From Lichtheimia corymbifera B2541 (taxonomy: Eukaryota; Mucoromycota; Mucoromycetes; Mucorales; Lichtheimiaceae): a stretch of DNA of 42,726 bases. The translations under genes were made by a program, and so were the position numbers. Numbering within the stretch: position 1 is the stretch's first letter; each line of letters opens with the position of its first letter. Shown here in pieces: positions 19,431 to 28,500 of the stretch. The stretch spans positions 1 through 42,726 of the forward strand of contig JNEU01000918.1 in NCBI GenBank assembly GCA_000697475.1, read 5' to 3'. The notes below the pieces were generated by a model, which saw only the letters and a list, made by a program, of their open reading frames with translations, made no database searches and was not told where the DNA came from.

Positions 19431-20870
19431 ATGTCAGATCAGCAATCCAAATATCCAACTATCGAAGGTGGTGGCTCATTGGTGGTAGCCTATCGCATTG
19501 CCAACAAAAGGGTTCTCATTGTCGGTGGTGGCAATGTGGCAGCACAACGAATCACTTCAACAAAGATCGCGGATGCCCAGGTTACGGTGGTTGCTCCAGC
19601 TGAAGGACTAAGCGACGAGGTGCGTTTCCGCATCGAGAACAAGGAGGTTGACTGGATCGATCGTGCGTTTGTGGATAAGGATTTGGACAATGTGGACATG
19701 GTATTGACAGCCCTTGACGATCACGACGAGTCTTTGCGTATTGGCCACTTGTGTCGAGAACGACGTATTCCTGTTAACGTTGCCGATGTACCACCCATGT
19801 GCGACTTTTATTTCATGAGCCAACACCGAGATGGACCTGTTCAGATTGCCGTATCAACCAATGGCCAAGGACCTAAGCTTGCCAACATGATCCGCACCAC
19901 TGTAGCTCAAGCCTTACCATCCAACATTGGTGACATTGTACGACATATGGGTGTATTACGAGCCAAGGTGCGAGAATGGGAACCTGCTATTGAAAACTCT
20001 GGAAAACGCATGGGATGGGTCACTCGTTTTTGTGAAAAATGGGGCATGACCAATATGGCACGATTGATAACAGCCGATGATCAAGATGCTCTTTATGAAA
20101 AGTTACGCCGCTATTTCGAGAACAATGAGATTCCTGCGGTTCATGACATTTTTACTACTCAACCAAGTATCGCCTTATTGGGTGCAGGACCTGGTGATCC
20201 AGAACTTATTACCGTCAAAGCCGCACGTTATCTTAAGGAAGCAGACTTGGTGGTCAGTGATCGTCTTATCCCTCAACCTATGTTGGACATGGTACAAGGT
20301 GAACTTCGTATTGCCCGTAAAACAGCTGGTAAATCGGATCCTGCGCAAGACGAGTTACTTGAATGGTGTATGGAAGGATTGAAAAAAGGTCAACGAGTGG
20401 TGCGTCTCAAGATTGGTGATCCATTAGTATTTGGTCGTGGTGGTGAAGAGATCCTATGGTTCCGCGAGAGAGGATATGAACCTGAACTCGTTGCTGGTAT
20501 TTCAAGTGCATTTTCGGCTCCAATGGCTGCTGGTATCCCTGTTACGATGAGAGGCATTACCGATCAAGTGATTATTACTACTGGTCGTGGTACAAAGGGT
20601 GCAATGCCTGACTTACCTGAATATGGTGCATCTCGAACGCTGGTCGTTTTGATGGCTGTGGGAAGAGCAGCTGATCTCTGCAAGATATTGATCAATGACA
20701 AGCACTATCCACCTGAATGCCCGGTATGCTGGATTGAGAATGCAAATTGTCCACAAGAACGTGTCATTTTGGGTACCGTTGCCAATATGGCCACTCTCGT
20801 TGAAGATCAATCCATCGTGGCTCCTGCTGTACTTGTCGTTGGTAATAGTGTACGAGCACTTGAAAAATAA
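19431..20870 (+). CDS. Siroheme synthase: precorrin-2 dehydrogenase/ferrochelatase fused to uroporphyrinogen-III methyltransferase
   Basis: Makes siroheme, the cofactor of sulfite and nitrite reductases, from uroporphyrinogen III. The single intronless frame has 479 residues. The N-terminal third is Met8-like: an NAD-binding RVLIVGGGNVAAQR (~28-41) and VNVADVPPMCDFYF, whose Asp (residue 119) corresponds to the catalytic Asp of yeast Met8. The C-terminal half is a SAM-dependent uroporphyrinogen methyltransferase: LLGAGPGDPELITVKAARYL (~249-268), VVSDRL, VRLKIGDPLVFGRGGEE, GISSAFSAPMAAGIPVT, ITTGRG and RTLVVLMA. Domain order equals bacterial CysG, whereas Saccharomyces has separate MET8 and MET1. 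The gene stands alone, divergent from the KNH-like gene. Codon use and the AATAAA downstream look fungal. Whether the fusion is ancestral to fungi or acquired cannot be judged here. Confidence 0.93.
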   Translation: MSDQQSKYPTIEGGGSLVVAYRIANKRVLIVGGGNVAAQRITSTKIADAQVTVVAPAEGLSDEVRFRIENKEVDWIDRAFVDKDLDNVDMVLTALDDHDESLRIGHLCRERRIPVNVADVPPMCDFYFMSQHRDGPVQIAVSTNGQGPKLANMIRTTVAQALPSNIGDIVRHMGVLRAKVREWEPAIENSGKRMGWVTRFCEKWGMTNMARLITADDQDALYEKLRRYFENNEIPAVHDIFTTQPSIALLGAGPGDPELITVKAARYLKEADLVVSDRLIPQPMLDMVQGELRIARKTAGKSDPAQDELLEWCMEGLKKGQRVVRLKIGDPLVFGRGGEEILWFRERGYEPELVAGISSAFSAPMAAGIPVTMRGITDQVIITTGRGTKGAMPDLPEYGASRTLVVLMAVGRAADLCKILINDKHYPPECPVCWIENANCPQERVILGTVANMATLVEDQSIVAPAVLVVGNSVRALEK

Positions 20871-20916
20871 CTCGTCTCCTCTTTCTACTTGATACCCTGT
20901 ATAGCTCATTGTAACC

Positions 20917-20922
20917 AATAAA
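20917..20922 (+). terminator. Polyadenylation signal AATAAA of siroheme synthase
   Basis: AATAAA lies 47 nt after the TAA stop at 20868-20870. A second copy is at 20944-20949. Confidence 0.5.
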
Positions 20923-21087
20923 TCATTACTATATGTTGTTCACAATAAACCACATTCTTTGTATTGAAAGTATAACAATGAAACGACTCGTCCACACTAT
21001 TTCTTCGACACCATTCATATTCTATCCTTCACAAAAAGAAACACAATTCTCATGCAAGCGTATAAACAAGCTCTGTATTATAAAGTG

Positions 21088-21298
21088 CTACATGTTCAAG
21101 TAATGTCCATTTCTACTATAAAAAATGCGTTGTGATCGTAGTTGGCATAAAAGATATATATAAAGTCCAAAGGTCACCAACATGAGTGCCATCGCGAACA
21201 AATTACTAGAACCAAAGTAGTGCAATTTAGAACAGACTGTAAGAGAGCTCTTCAGTCTATTGAAAGTGTCCAACGTACTTACATGAAGAGCCATTCAT
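21088..21298 (-). CDS. Possible small membrane protein, 54 residues, two exons
   Basis: ATG at 21298 opens MNGSS. A consensus donor (T|GTAAGT at 21282) and acceptor (TCTTACAG at 21237) join it in frame to CSKLHYFGSSN, then a membrane segment (LFAMALMLVTFGLYIYLLC) and a basic tail ending HYLNM. The 46-nt intron is short but has both consensus ends. The same 5' exon is open in another frame (ETSFSILRHITIIIIQDC), which also looks protein-like, so the true product is uncertain. I recognise no family. It lies between siroheme synthase and tRNA-Asn. Confidence 0.25.
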
Positions 21299-21589
21299 GG
21301 AGGCAGTCTTGAATAATAATGATAGTAATGTGTCGGAGAATGCTGAAGGACGTTTCAATTTCACTGCCAATAAACTGCTCAGCTGAGCTAGACTAAACCT
21401 CTCAATCCGTCATTAATCAAAATTGCCATTGATTGACCCTCCATAATTTTTTATAACCTTTATCGCAATATTCAGCATTCCATCCGCTACAATATGCAAC
21501 TTTCCCGGTGCGTCTGCGATTGCTTTCCAAATCAGGAAGTTAATCGATTGATCATGGCTCTCAAAAATTCAAAAATAAGAAGGAAATAC

Positions 21590-21663
21590 GCTCTTATGGC
21601 GCAATTGGCTAGCGCGTCTGACTGTTAATCAGGAGGTTGGTGGTTCGAGCCCACCTAGGAGCG
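21590..21663 (+). tRNA. tRNA-Asn (anticodon GTT)
   Basis: 74-nt cloverleaf. The acceptor stem is GCTCTTA with TAGGAGC plus discriminator G. The D-arm is GCGC/GCGC around AATTGGCTA, the anticodon loop CTGTTAA has GTT at 21624-21626, and the T-arm is GGTGG-TTCGAGC-CCACC. There is no intron and no encoded CCA. A-box-like TGGCGCAATTGG and B-box GGTTCGAGCCC are intact, so it is probably functional. Confidence 0.96.
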
Positions 21664-21694
21664 ACGACCGCGACATTGAAATTTGGTATCCTTC

Positions 21695-21706
21695 TTTTTG
21701 GTTTTT
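21695..21706 (+). terminator. RNA polymerase III terminator(s) of tRNA-Asn
   Basis: Two T5 runs (21695-21699 and 21702-21706) lie 32-43 nt past the tRNA. The second run ends inside the target site of the retroelement. Confidence 0.6.
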
Positions 21707-21707
21707 G

Positions 21708-21917
21708 TGTCGGATGATATTTTAGATTTGTAATGTTGCACATGCTGCGGTGCTGAGCAGCCTTTATAAAAGGCTGCTGCGACACCGAGAATAAATCTTT
21801 AGCTTTTGATCCGGTGAATCATAGTTCTTGTCTATATTGAGCGGGTAGTTGTAAAGAGGTGTTTACATCCCTGGCTACGGTGTTATACCGCCAGACGACG
21901 CAAAAGGATATACGACA
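21708..21917 (+). repeat. 5' LTR of the TRIM element
   Basis: 210 bp, TGTCG...CGACA. It has a hairpin AGCAGCC-TTTATAAAA-GGCTGCT whose loop carries a TATA-like TTATAAAA, followed ~13 nt on by AATAAA. This compact arrangement would supply promoter and polyadenylation signals. Confidence 0.95.
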
Positions 21918-21919
21918 AT

Positions 21920-21931
21920 TGGTAGCTGATG
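21920..21931 (+). other. Putative primer-binding site of the TRIM element
   Basis: TGGTAGCTGATG begins 2 nt after the 5' LTR, the usual position. The TGG pairs with the CCA of a tRNA, and TGGTAGC suits a tRNA ending GCTA-CCA. The adjacent tRNA-Asn would need TGGCGCTCC and does not match. The actual primer tRNA is not identified. Confidence 0.65.
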
Positions 21932-22327
21932 AAGTTTCTTTCCACTTGCCTGCTGCTTCCTCTTCACCCTCCGTATCAAGTTTTTTCTCAAGGTCGTTTC
22001 TCCAACGCAAGCTGGTTTCTGTGCTCGTTGTGCGGTGTGCTCGTCTGGTTCTCTGTTGTTTGTCCTTCCTCTCCTCTCTGTGCAAAATCTACTATCCTTT
22101 GGTCTCGCTGCTTGGTCCTCTTTGTTTTCTCGTTTTTGCCTTTGTGCCGTCGTGAGCCCTGGCCGAGTAGCCAATAAGTGCTCTGTTTTCGTTCTTGCCC
22201 GTGTGCCGTCTTGCTTCGTGATCTGGACGTTAAACCTTCTTCGTGGTCTTGTCTTTTCGTTTCGTTTCTCTTTTGGTGCCCTGCTGTCGTTTCTATGGTG
22301 ATTATGTACGAGGACGTACAACAGTTT

Positions 22328-22340
22328 GGAGGGAGGATAA
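22328..22340 (+). other. Polypurine tract of the TRIM element
   Basis: GGAGGGAGGATAA runs directly into the 3' LTR, as needed for plus-strand priming. Just upstream (about 22304-22322) is a small hairpin TGTACG-AGGA-CGTACA. Confidence 0.8.
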
Positions 22341-22550
22341 TGTCGGATGATATTTTAGATTTGTAATGTTGCACATGCTGCGGTGCTGAGCAGCCTTTAT
22401 AAAAGGCTGCTGCGACACCGAGAATAAATCTTTAGCTTTTGATCCGGTGAATCATAGTTCTTGTCTATATTGAGCGGGTAGTTGTAAAGAGGTGTTTACA
22501 TCCCTGGCTACGGTGTTATACCGCCAGACGACGCAAAAGGATATACGACA
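22341..22550 (+). repeat. 3' LTR of the TRIM element
   Basis: 210 bp, identical to the 5' LTR, followed by the TTTG target duplication at 22551. Confidence 0.95.
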
Positions 22551-23092
22551 TTTGTTCGGATTGAGTCACGTGATCTGTGCTATCTCAAGGGTCAACACTG
22601 CTATATAGTTGTCGTGTATCTTGTTTTGCGTATCGAGAATGCCACACAGGCAAAATAAAGAGTATAGTAGATAGTTCGATAATGTTTATTCATATGTTAT
22701 ATTGGTGTATTTATATGTGAAGGCAAGAATGTTATAAGGATGATATGTGAGGTCAAAAGCAATGTATGCAAAAAGAGAAATTAATCTAAGTGAGGATCCG
22801 ACATAGCGAACTGCAGTTTACAAGTGATCCAAAGAGAGAGCATCGATCAATGACTTTTATTGGGAACAAAAAGGAGGCACCTTCTACTTGGAAAGTAATT
22901 TATGGCTTCATAGTAGTAGTTTATTCATTATCGCTCACGATCAAAAGATATAATCTATTCACATGATAGGATGCATGCGTAGGAACGAGAAGATTTATTG
23001 AATGATTTTCTCAGTGGTATTGAAAGCACAGACCTAGACTAAGGTTTTTATCCACTAAAAGAGTACCTGGAATGGATGGCGCGATTCAATCA
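22551..23092. other. Intergenic region between TRIM element and pyruvate kinase 3' end
   Basis: This stretch contains an E-box CACGTG (about 22567-22572) close to the retroelement and several minus-strand AATAAA copies (TTTATT at 22685, 22920 and 22994). I see no gene. Confidence 0.4.
22994..22999 (-). terminator. Polyadenylation signal AATAAA of pyruvate kinase
   Basis: This is the nearest minus-strand AATAAA to the stop at 23093, 94 nt downstream. Two more copies further on could also be used. Confidence 0.4.
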
Positions 23093-25335
23093 TCAAGGTG
23101 TGATAAGCACTCTCATGGTGTTGGTGTTTCCAAGGCCGCCCTATATATATCATGTCATTAGTATTTCTTTCTTGGGTCCACAAATAATCAATACACACCC
23201 GCCATCCTTGGACTGCAATTACAGCTTGACCATGTTTCAATAGCCTATAGGGGCGTAAAGTGAGTAATGGTATCATACATTGGATACATGGAAGCTTTTT
23301 ACATACCCATACTTGATCGCTTGTTCCATACCTAGAATATAAAAAAAAAGCCGTCAATAGATTACCGAAATAACCACGCTATTACATCAACTCACCCCAA
23401 ATGATCCGGGTATCCACATCCTCCTGCCAAGGGGCAGCATCTGCAGGGCTAAGGTGAGCAGCTGATGATGTAGCAGAAGAACTAAGACGAGCAGCTGCAG
23501 CTGAACTTGGTTTTGGATAATGGAATGGGAAGCAGCCACGATGTAAATGGATTTGTCGTGCAGTCTGAGGATTTCGAGTAACGACAATGATTGGTACTTG
23601 TGGACGATACTTTGAGAGGAGTCGAGCGCTGTTGCCAGATGTCGTCAAAACAAGGATGGCACCTGCATTTTGTTCAAGAGCAGCACTGACAGCAGCTGAT
23701 GCAACAGTTTCTGGTGTGTCGGTAGGCATCGGGATTAGCTGACGGATTTGATTAAAGAGAGCTGGATAGCAAATGACATTCTCGGCAAGAACACAGGTCT
23801 CGTGCATTGTAGATACAGATTCCACTGGATAAGATCCTTTGGCCGTTTCTCCTGATAACATGACACAATCAGCACCATCAAGCACCGCATTCGCTACATC
23901 AGAGACTTCTGCACGTGTAGGTCGTGGGTTATTCTGTAATCATAGAATCATCAGTCTTTGTAACCTTCATCCAGTTTTGAACTACCAGTGACTTACAGTC
24001 ATAGATTCCAACATTTGGGTCGCACTAAGAATGATGCCATGTGACAAAAAGTCAAATGAGCGAAATCATGGAGGCATGCCATAGAGCACTTACCAGATGA
24101 CAGGTTTTCCGGCTAGATTGCATTTTGCGATCATCATCTTTTGAGCAATAAACACGCGTTCAATAGGGATCTCAATACCCATATCCTATACCCATAATCC
24201 AGCATATTAGCAATCACATACATGTGATAGAAGAAAGGCTATACTTACGCCACGAGCCACCATAATACCATCTGTTTCTTGTAGAATCTCATCAAAGTTT
24301 TGCACGCCTTGGTGGTTTTCAATCTTTGCAATGATCTTGATATGCTTGCCATCCTCTCCCAATATCTTGCGGATATCACGAATATCTTGACCTCGACGAA
24401 TGAATGAAGCAAACACCATATCCACCTTGTTTTGTACACCAAATCGCAGATCACGAATATCCTTTTCTGACAAAGCTGGAAGGTCCACATCTGTTCCTGG
24501 GAGGTTGACACCCTTGTGTGAAGAAAGCTTCCCTTGGTTGCATGCACGAACTCGGATGGTAGAATCGTCTGATACTTCCAGGACATCAAATGTAAGCACA
24601 CCATCATCAACATAGATCTTGCGGCCCGGTCTGATCATTTTGGGTAGGTTCTTGTAATCAATGTACATGACTTGGTCACTGCACTGGTCCCTGTATTGAT
24701 CATCCACGCTGAACGTCATCTCGTGACCCGCTTGAATGGGTACCTACATACATTCAAAGAGTGAATAAGATATACGTAATGATCCACCTATGGCGTATTA
24801 CTTACATCGGCACCATCCTTCATTGTTCCAGTACGTATCTCGGGTCCTTTGTTATCCAATGCTATTGCTGTGGATCTACCAGGATATACTATCATTATAC
24901 ATTAGAGGCTCATCTTCCTTGAAAATATCCCTTATTATCTAAACTTACGCTGTACGCTCTTTCGAGTATTGTCAATGACTGATTGGTGATACTGTAGAGC
25001 AAAAATGAGTTTACTGGTTGCAAGAGTAAAAAGGGTGGCGATGACGCCTTACCTCGTGTGTGCCATGGGAAAAGTTCATGCGAACCACATTCAGGCCTGC
25101 ATTGCGTAGTTGGGTGATCATTTCAACGCTGTTTGTCTTTGGACCTGTTTCCATGAGGAAGATCAGTTGCAGTGAGCGAAGAGGGGTTGGTGGTACTACA
25201 ACAAGCGGCATAAAACGCGCTTCACTTACCGATAGTGCCGATAATGGAAGTCTTACGCCCAGAGCATGGGACAACGTTGACATCCATGTTGGAGACCCAC
25301 TGAAGGCTAGAACTCGGTTGTAATTGTTGTTGCAT
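23093..25335 (-). CDS. Pyruvate kinase
   Basis: Cytosolic glycolytic enzyme making pyruvate and ATP from phosphoenolpyruvate and ADP. I reconstruct 11 exons: 25335-25230, 25144-25053, 24991-24949, 24888-24806, 24743-24249, 24185-24094, 24024-23997, 23933-23396, 23331-23307, 23244-23199 and 23140-23093. They total 1596 nt, 531 residues, phase kept throughout. The start [16 protein letters not shown] precedes [15 protein letters not shown]. Key motifs: [10 protein letters not shown] with the substrate-binding Arg (~57-64), [12 protein letters not shown], the B domain ([20 protein letters not shown]), [11 protein letters not shown] (catalytic Lys and Glu, ~245), MVARGDMGIEIP (metal and substrate loop, ~270-280), [36 protein letters not shown], and the C-terminal [20 protein letters not shown]. 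Two exons are only 28 and 25 nt. An Ala/Ser-rich insert ([20 protein letters not shown]) lies before the allosteric-site region. Confidence 0.95.
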
Positions 25336-25529
25336 GTTGTTGGAAAGAAACGGGAAAAGAAAGGAGAAGGGAGGGAAAAAAAGAGACAACCACGCGACAT
25401 GTTATATATGTATGCAAACTCCCGCACCCACCCACGTAATCCCCCACCCCTTTCCGCCTCCCCCAACCAACCACACACACAAAATTGGGCGTAGTAGAAA
25501 ACCAATTGCATTGTTTTATTTGGACATGT
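25336..25529 (-). promoter_or_regulatory. Compact promoter between dynein stop and pyruvate kinase start
   Basis: Only 194 bp separate the dynein stop (25530) from the pyruvate kinase ATG (25335). On the coding strand there is first a G-rich run (about 25435-25475, GGGGGAGG / GGGGTGGGGGA), then TATATA-like sequence (about 25403-25408), then a long C/T tract (CTTTTTTTCCCTCCC ... CTTTCTTTTCCC) directly before the ATG. Pyrimidine leaders of this kind are common in highly expressed fungal genes. Confidence 0.45.
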
Positions 25530-28500
25530 TTAGAAGGAAATAACCACTGCAACAGCTCTTTGAGGAATGCGATCTCTTTCTTCTGCATTGGCTGGGACAC
25601 TGATAGTAAAGAGAAGATCTGAACGATCCGAGTTGAGATATACTGGCAATGACACCTTGTCAGACTTGGTTTGCATATCACGCTTGATCCAGCTAATACG
25701 GCTTTGGGGTAATTTGACAGAAGGTTGAGACGTAAGTCTAACTTCATTCTCATCCCATTGACCACCTTCCATCTTCCAGCCACGAATATAATAGCCAGGC
25801 TTTTGTCCATCACATTCCGCACCAATATCCACTTCCAATACAAGTTCTTCAAGTGACCACTTATGACGTTGGGCAGTTGCTTGACGTGATGCCGTGATGT
25901 ATGCTTCAGGGCTGAAGAGACCTCCCATCCAGACTTGCATTTGATCAAGGTTGGTTTCTTGTGCAATAGATGCCACTTGTTCAAGACGTGAATTGAGATC
26001 GGCAATCCAAACATGAAGAGGGATATTCTTGGGAACCTTGTATCGTCGCCAATGATCTGGGATCAAGCCCTTGGTCAACCAACTCATCAATTGACGCAAA
26101 TGATTAGTCTGCTTGAGCTCGCCACTGCACACCTTTTGGAGATTGGAAAGATCATCACGGATAATGTGAAGCAAACGGCTGGCCAATTGATTCTCACGCT
26201 CAAAGAAGCGGAAGAGAGGATCCATAATACCGCCACTGTCACGTTGCATACCAGGAATCTTGGTAGGCAAGAGTTCAAGCCAGCTAGTGATCGATTGGCT
26301 CAAGGCTCTCATCCATGCTGGTTGTTGGCTTGTACCGGATTGTTGGGCTGCGGTGTCGTTATCGGTATATGCCACCTCGTCATCATCGCTAGTACTCTTC
26401 ATCTTGCGCACCTTGGAAAGCATAGTGTTACCCTTAAGAGTAAGCAAGACACGTTCAGCATTAGCTGGTAAACCAAGCCATGTAGGTGGTTCTCGCTCTG
26501 GAAGCTTGTTGACCCATTCCATAAATTGTTCCATCTTGGTACCATCAGGCACAACAACCGATTTTTCATTGTCACCCGTGCTCTTGACAATCTCAAAGTC
26601 CAAGTCATAACAATGTTGCGTGAATAAGGTGTTGACAAATGAATCCAAAAGACGTTGATCATATTCGTTATCAATGCGGCCACCATAAATCGATTGCTTG
26701 AGAAGTGAACGAATGGCATCCCATGGAATCTTTTCAGGGGAGATATTGGCACGACCACCAGCAGCTGAATCAAGCCACTTGTCAATGGTATTGAACGCAG
26801 AGTCTTGATCCGAATCGTTGAATTCATACACCTTGGTCCAACCCAATGGAACATATCGCAAACGTTCTTGCACCACAGCGTGAAGCCATGCAAGCATGAA
26901 ATAAAGACGTACTCGTTCTGTTGGTCCTCGAGAAAGACGTGAAGGAGGAATGCTGCGGAGCGATTCTTGCAAGTTGGCCTTGATGCCCGGTGGTGGCTCG
27001 AACATCAACACACGAGACATGCGTAACAAGTTGACAGGCACCTTTGGATTGGTTTCCATAGTCAAGAACAAGCGGAATTGAGGATGAGGTTTCATGCTGT
27101 GTAACTTCTTCTCTAGCTGACCAAGCCATGATGGCGCCAAGTGCACATTCTTGAGCATAACCCAATTACCGGTCTTGATAGCAGTGGAAATAGCTTGATC
27201 CGCGAGTGTAAAGCCTTCAGCAGAGCCCATAGCAACCGAGGTACAACGCATGTTGGTTTCAGCGACAAGGTTGTCAACGCGATAACTGGCATCATAACCG
27301 GGTACTGAGCAGAGTGCAAGTGGTGTGCTACTGCCAACCTCTTCCTTGACAATTTGTTGCAAGTGTAATTCTTCTGAATTGGTGAACTCGGCTCCAAAGA
27401 TTTCTGTGGCAAACATGGTAGCTGCGGGCAACAGACGATCTGGGCGGAAGCATTTGATAAGCAACATACGACGAAGAGCATCCACAACAGCTATAAACAA
27501 GAATTAATATCACATGTCTAGTTGAATAATAAAGCAACTTACAGTTTCGACCAACGTCCTCCCAACAGGTTGGCACAATAGTCTCAGCTTGACCTTGTTC
27601 AATGAATTGCTGCCAGTCGCTTTCATTTTGTTGAATGTGTTCGCACAAGCCCTTGAAGCATGGTAAAGCCATGAATTCCTTTGCACGTTGAGCTGTCTCG
27701 TCATTAAGGAAAGTGGGAAGACCAAGGCTTGCTGCCGTAATAGTTGATCCAGGCACAATGTCACCACCGCTGAGCAAAAAGTCGTATTCTGCTTCATCGA
27801 CACCATGTTGAGCACCACGCATTTGAATCTGGCACATGAGCACAGCCAAAGTAATATGATCCTCATGCAAAAGGGTGCGAGTAGCACGCTTATAAGTCAC
27901 CGAGAACAGATCACGCGATAAGATATTGAGACGCTCTGTGGGATCAGTGATGGACTTGAGGTTGGGGTTGTCATGCAAGACGTATTCAAAGATCTCATAA
28001 AAGAAGTCGAGCGAGAATTGATAAAAGTGATGAATCAAGTTGAGTTGCTCGATAACGAAAAAGATGGAGCTGCATGCATGAGCCAATGGTGTATACACAG
28101 CAGTCGTTTGTTCCACTTCTTGCATCACAGTGTTGGTTTCATCCACCTTGCGTGTAACTTCAGCTGCTTCCTTCTTGAGAGTCTCCAATGTTTCAATCAC
28201 ATGATCATCATCAAGGATGTTGCCCTTGGATTCATTCAAAGCCTGCAACAATGACTTTTCGAGATGACGCAACTTGAGCTGGAATTCACCTTGCAGCTTG
28301 ATCAAATCCGTACGACGCTGATCAACATCGGGTCGTTCAGCCTTGAGCACCTTGTTCAAACATTGACTTTGCAAACTGCCACGAGTAACAGTAAAGTTGA
28401 CAAATGTGACACGAGAGCAAATATCGGGTGCAAAGTTGACGGAAGGATCACGTGTCGAGAGGAAGAGTGTGAATGTTGGTGAAAAGTCGATATCTTGACT

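Larger units (their letters stand above)
21708..22550 (+). mobile_element. TRIM-type non-autonomous LTR retroelement, 843 bp, intact
   Basis: Two LTRs of 210 bp (21708-21917 and 22341-22550) are identical at every position I compared. Each begins TGTCG and ends CGACA, the TG...CA ends being in a 5-bp inverted repeat. The element is flanked by TTTG on both sides (21704-21707 and 22551-22554), a 4-bp target duplication. The 423-bp interior starts with a 2-nt spacer and a TGG-initial primer-binding site and ends in a polypurine tract. No gag, protease or reverse transcriptase is present. Interior frames are short and biased by C/T richness, so it must be mobilised by enzymes made elsewhere. Identical LTRs mean very recent insertion, or gene conversion. 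Confidence 0.93.

Noticed and set aside
21590..21663. tRNA-Asn as the primer for the adjacent retroelement
   Set aside because: Its 3' end with added CCA would need TGGCGCTCC in the element, but the PBS reads TGGTAGCTGATG.
21875..22321. 148-codon minus-strand frame and ~85-codon plus-strand frames inside the TRIM element
   Set aside because: The interior is C/T-rich, which favours open frames. None has a recognisable retroelement motif and the minus frame crosses the LTR boundary.
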